The notes beneath the pieces were generated by a model. It ran no database searches and was not told the origin of the DNA. It worked only from the letters and a program-made list of their open reading frames with translations. From Muribaculaceae bacterium (lineage in GTDB: Bacteria > Bacteroidota > Bacteroidia > Bacteroidales > Muribaculaceae): a stretch of 23,972 nucleotides of DNA. A program made the translations under genes and the position numbers. How positions within the stretch are numbered: position 1 is the first letter of the stretch; each line of letters opens with the position of its first letter. The stretch covers positions 1-23,972 of the forward strand of contig VSPE01000036.1 of the NCBI GenBank assembly GCA_009775225.1. The letters are read 5' to 3'. Positions 22,276-23,972 of the stretch are shown piece after piece.

Positions 22276-23838
22276 TTAAACAACTTTTGCAACATTTTCC
22301 TCAAATTTATCACGGTCGAGAGCGCGTCCCTTAAGACGATTTCGATATGTATAGATAGTATTAAGGGACAGGCCGAGAGCCTGCGAAAGACGAGCGCTGT
22401 CGGTTACACCAAGACGCATAAACGCGGCAATACGCAATTCGGGACTAAGACGGTCGCCGGGCAAGAGGCTGAGCTGCTTGTCGGGCTGCAACAATCGGTT
22501 AAGACCGACAAGGAAGTTCGGAAAGTTCGCAAGAAATGTAGAGTCGAACACCTCAAAGTATTTGTCGTTTTGTTTCTGGATATATTTACCCGACTCAACT
22601 TCAGCAAAAAGGTCTTTTACCTGGCCGGCCTTAAGCTTTCTTGCTACATGCAGGTTATAGTCATTCAGCACCTCGAGCGCGACAAAAGCGAGCGTGATTA
22701 CACTCTGATTAGTAAGCTTTGACTCATGGCGGACGCTTTCGGTTGTAGTATTGGCCTGCACAAGTTCCTCCGACTTGAGCCTCATACGGACTCTCAGTCT
22801 AAAATACAACAGTACAAAAATCAAAATCGTAAGAGACGCAAAAACAGCATAAGCCACGTGCAGCTGCCTTATTGAGGCTGTATTATCATAAAGATAGCGC
22901 ATATACTGCGCTCTGTCGAACGACGCGTACGGGCCACGATATGAATTATCGGAAGTCTCAAGAGCAAGCTGTATACACCGTCGTGCGATATCGTCTTCTC
23001 CTATTTTCACCAGTTCGGAGCCTGCCTGCGCAAGAAGTTCTGGCCTGACTATTCCCGACTTCAACGACAACACAGCCCTACGCAGCACATAACTGAGATA
23101 TACATTGTTATACTCCGGACGCCCGGAATAATACTCAGCAACCGATTTCATGGCGAAGTCGGTAAGCTCCGGGTGGTCGGTAAGAGTGGGTATAGCCTCA
23201 AGGAAATTCGCAACAGCAATTGTATTGTCACCCGCAAGCAAATGCGATACGCCAAGAAGGTATTGAGTCAAATTTGAATTATGCGGATAATATGCCCGCA
23301 TCGAATCAATTGCCGCAAGCGTCTTAAGCCTGTAGCGGTTCTTGATAGCTCCTTCGGGATAGGGTGCGCGGGCGCTACTATACAGCTCGGCGGCACAACG
23401 CCAATAGTCACGTCTCAACTCGTGAGGAATAGCTTCGTAGTCTAATGCCTCAAAGAAATCCACTCCTTCTTTAGTCATTCCACGAGTAGGCATAAGAGCG
23501 AATATCTGCATATTTATACGCTTTACCGCATCGCCGTCGCCCAAAGCCTGCGCGTCGGCACGAGCCATCTGCAAGTAAATCATAGCAGAATCCACATCTG
23601 TCACAATATAAAGTTTGGCGAGCTGTTCCGAGTATTTAACACGTTCTTCGCCGCGGGCTTCAAGGCGTGTCTCGGCAAGATTGTGACACCTTGCACTGCG
23701 CTCCTCTACGTTGTGTGGCAACATATCGAGCGCCATATCAAGCGAGTCAATCAACGCACCAACACCGGCCAATGGAGTAGCCTTCGCAGCGAAGACTGCG
23801 CTTATCAGAATAGACAGAAATAGTAGTTTTCGTAGCAT
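22276..23838 (-). CDS. DUF6377 membrane-bound transcriptional regulator
   Basis: This 520-aa one-component regulator has the layout typical of Bacteroidota DUF6377 proteins. A signal peptide or N-terminal anchor (about 1-20) is followed by a large helical, TPR-like periplasmic region (about 25-320), a single membrane span (about 326-348, YAVFASLTILIFVLLYF), a short cytoplasmic coiled coil, and a C-terminal domain. Its last 60 residues form a LuxR-like HTH: LSPELRIAAFMRLG, then SARLSQALGLSLNTIYTYRNRLKGR. The HTH is complete. It should sense a periplasmic signal and bind DNA directly from the membrane. The gene stands alone on the - strand with its own -7 box; the neighbour upstream of it, which may be its target, is outside the window. 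Family: confident. Signal and target: unknown. Confidence 0.85.
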   Translation of the reverse strand: MLRKLLFLSILISAVFAAKATPLAGVGALIDSLDMALDMLPHNVEERSARCHNLAETRLEARGEERVKYSEQLAKLYIVTDVDSAMIYLQMARADAQALGDGDAVKRINMQIFALMPTRGMTKEGVDFFEALDYEAIPHELRRDYWRCAAELYSSARAPYPEGAIKNRYRLKTLAAIDSMRAYYPHNSNLTQYLLGVSHLLAGDNTIAVANFLEAIPTLTDHPELTDFAMKSVAEYYSGRPEYNNVYLSYVLRRAVLSLKSGIVRPELLAQAGSELVKIGEDDIARRCIQLALETSDNSYRGPYASFDRAQYMRYLYDNTASIRQLHVAYAVFASLTILIFVLLYFRLRVRMRLKSEELVQANTTTESVRHESKLTNQSVITLAFVALEVLNDYNLHVARKLKAGQVKDLFAEVESGKYIQKQNDKYFEVFDSTFLANFPNFLVGLNRLLQPDKQLSLLPGDRLSPELRIAAFMRLGVTDSARLSQALGLSLNTIYTYRNRLKGRALDRDKFEENVAKVV

Positions 23839-23866
23839 CGCAGGGTGTAATTGTGGTTTTCGAGTA

Positions 23867-23874
23867 CAAAGGTA
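23867..23874 (-). promoter_or_regulatory. -7 box for the DUF6377 regulator
   Basis: TACCTTTG on the - strand is a perfect TAnnTTTG match ending 28 nt before the ATG at 23838. The DNA upstream is A/T-rich and shows no clear -33 TTTG. Confidence 0.5.
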
Positions 23875-23937
23875 TAAAATTTATTGGAAATATAAAATCA
23901 TATCTGTTATATTATTCATTATAACAAAAAACATCTA

Positions 23938-23946
23938 CCCCCCCCC
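23938..23946. repeat. Homopolymer run of nine C
   Basis: Nine consecutive C lie in otherwise AT-rich DNA, about 64 nt upstream of the DUF6377 -7 box. Such tracts can vary in length by slippage or sequencing error. Confidence 0.7.
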
Positions 23947-23972
23947 ATTTTCAACATTTTATCCCATAATAA

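Noticed and set aside
1..23972. CRISPR arrays, tRNA or rRNA genes, transposases, phage genes, toxin-antitoxin pairs
   Set aside because: I looked for direct-repeat arrays, tRNA-like cloverleaf sequences and mobile-element proteins on both strands and saw none.

Overview
The window looks like a chromosomal segment from a gut Bacteroidales, most likely Muribaculaceae (inferred from gene families and style, not from a database search). The grounds are: Bacteroidota-type -7 boxes (TAnnTTTG) in AT-rich intergenic DNA; no convincing Shine-Dalgarno sequences; DUF4855, DUF6377 and glycine-lipid (GlsA/GlsB) type proteins; and secreted proteins ending in a GIYIVSDG-type tail. Twenty protein-coding genes are supported. 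No rRNA, tRNA, CRISPR array, insertion sequence or phage gene is visible.

Region 1 (about 110-10306, + strand) is a tight six-gene operon of exported proteins ending at a strong hairpin: a one-domain DUF4855 protein, a two-domain DUF4855 protein, an unrecognised 406-aa secreted protein, a fusion of glycerophosphodiester phosphodiesterase with an endonuclease/exonuclease/phosphatase domain, a GH36 alpha-galactosidase and a GH27 alpha-galactosidase. Every product has a signal peptide and gene spacing runs from a 4-nt overlap to 40 nt. No SusC/SusD pair or regulator lies in the operon within the window. My reading is a periplasmic or surface pathway that takes apart an alpha-galactosylated compound containing a phosphodiester, for example galactosyl-glycerophosphate polymers or lipid head groups. 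This is inference.

Region 2 (10325-18170) is mostly housekeeping, mainly on the - strand: uridine phosphorylase (udp), dprA, an acyl-CoA thioesterase, rsgA, two small lipoprotein genes facing each other, and a glsA-glsB-purB operon. GlsB and GlsA are the N- and O-acyltransferases expected to make glycine lipids.

Region 3 (18234-22009, + strand) is a four-gene operon divergent from glsA: a polytopic membrane protein, a GT2 glycosyltransferase (GTG start), a shortened SDR/epimerase-like protein that has lost its cofactor and catalytic motifs, and a DUF115/MptE-like protein. The last three are coupled by ATGA overlaps. It looks like a small cell-surface glycan cluster.

Region 4 (22276-23972, - strand) holds a DUF6377 membrane-bound regulator with a periplasmic helical-repeat sensor region and a C-terminal cytoplasmic HTH, preceded by AT-rich DNA with a clear -7 box and a run of nine C.
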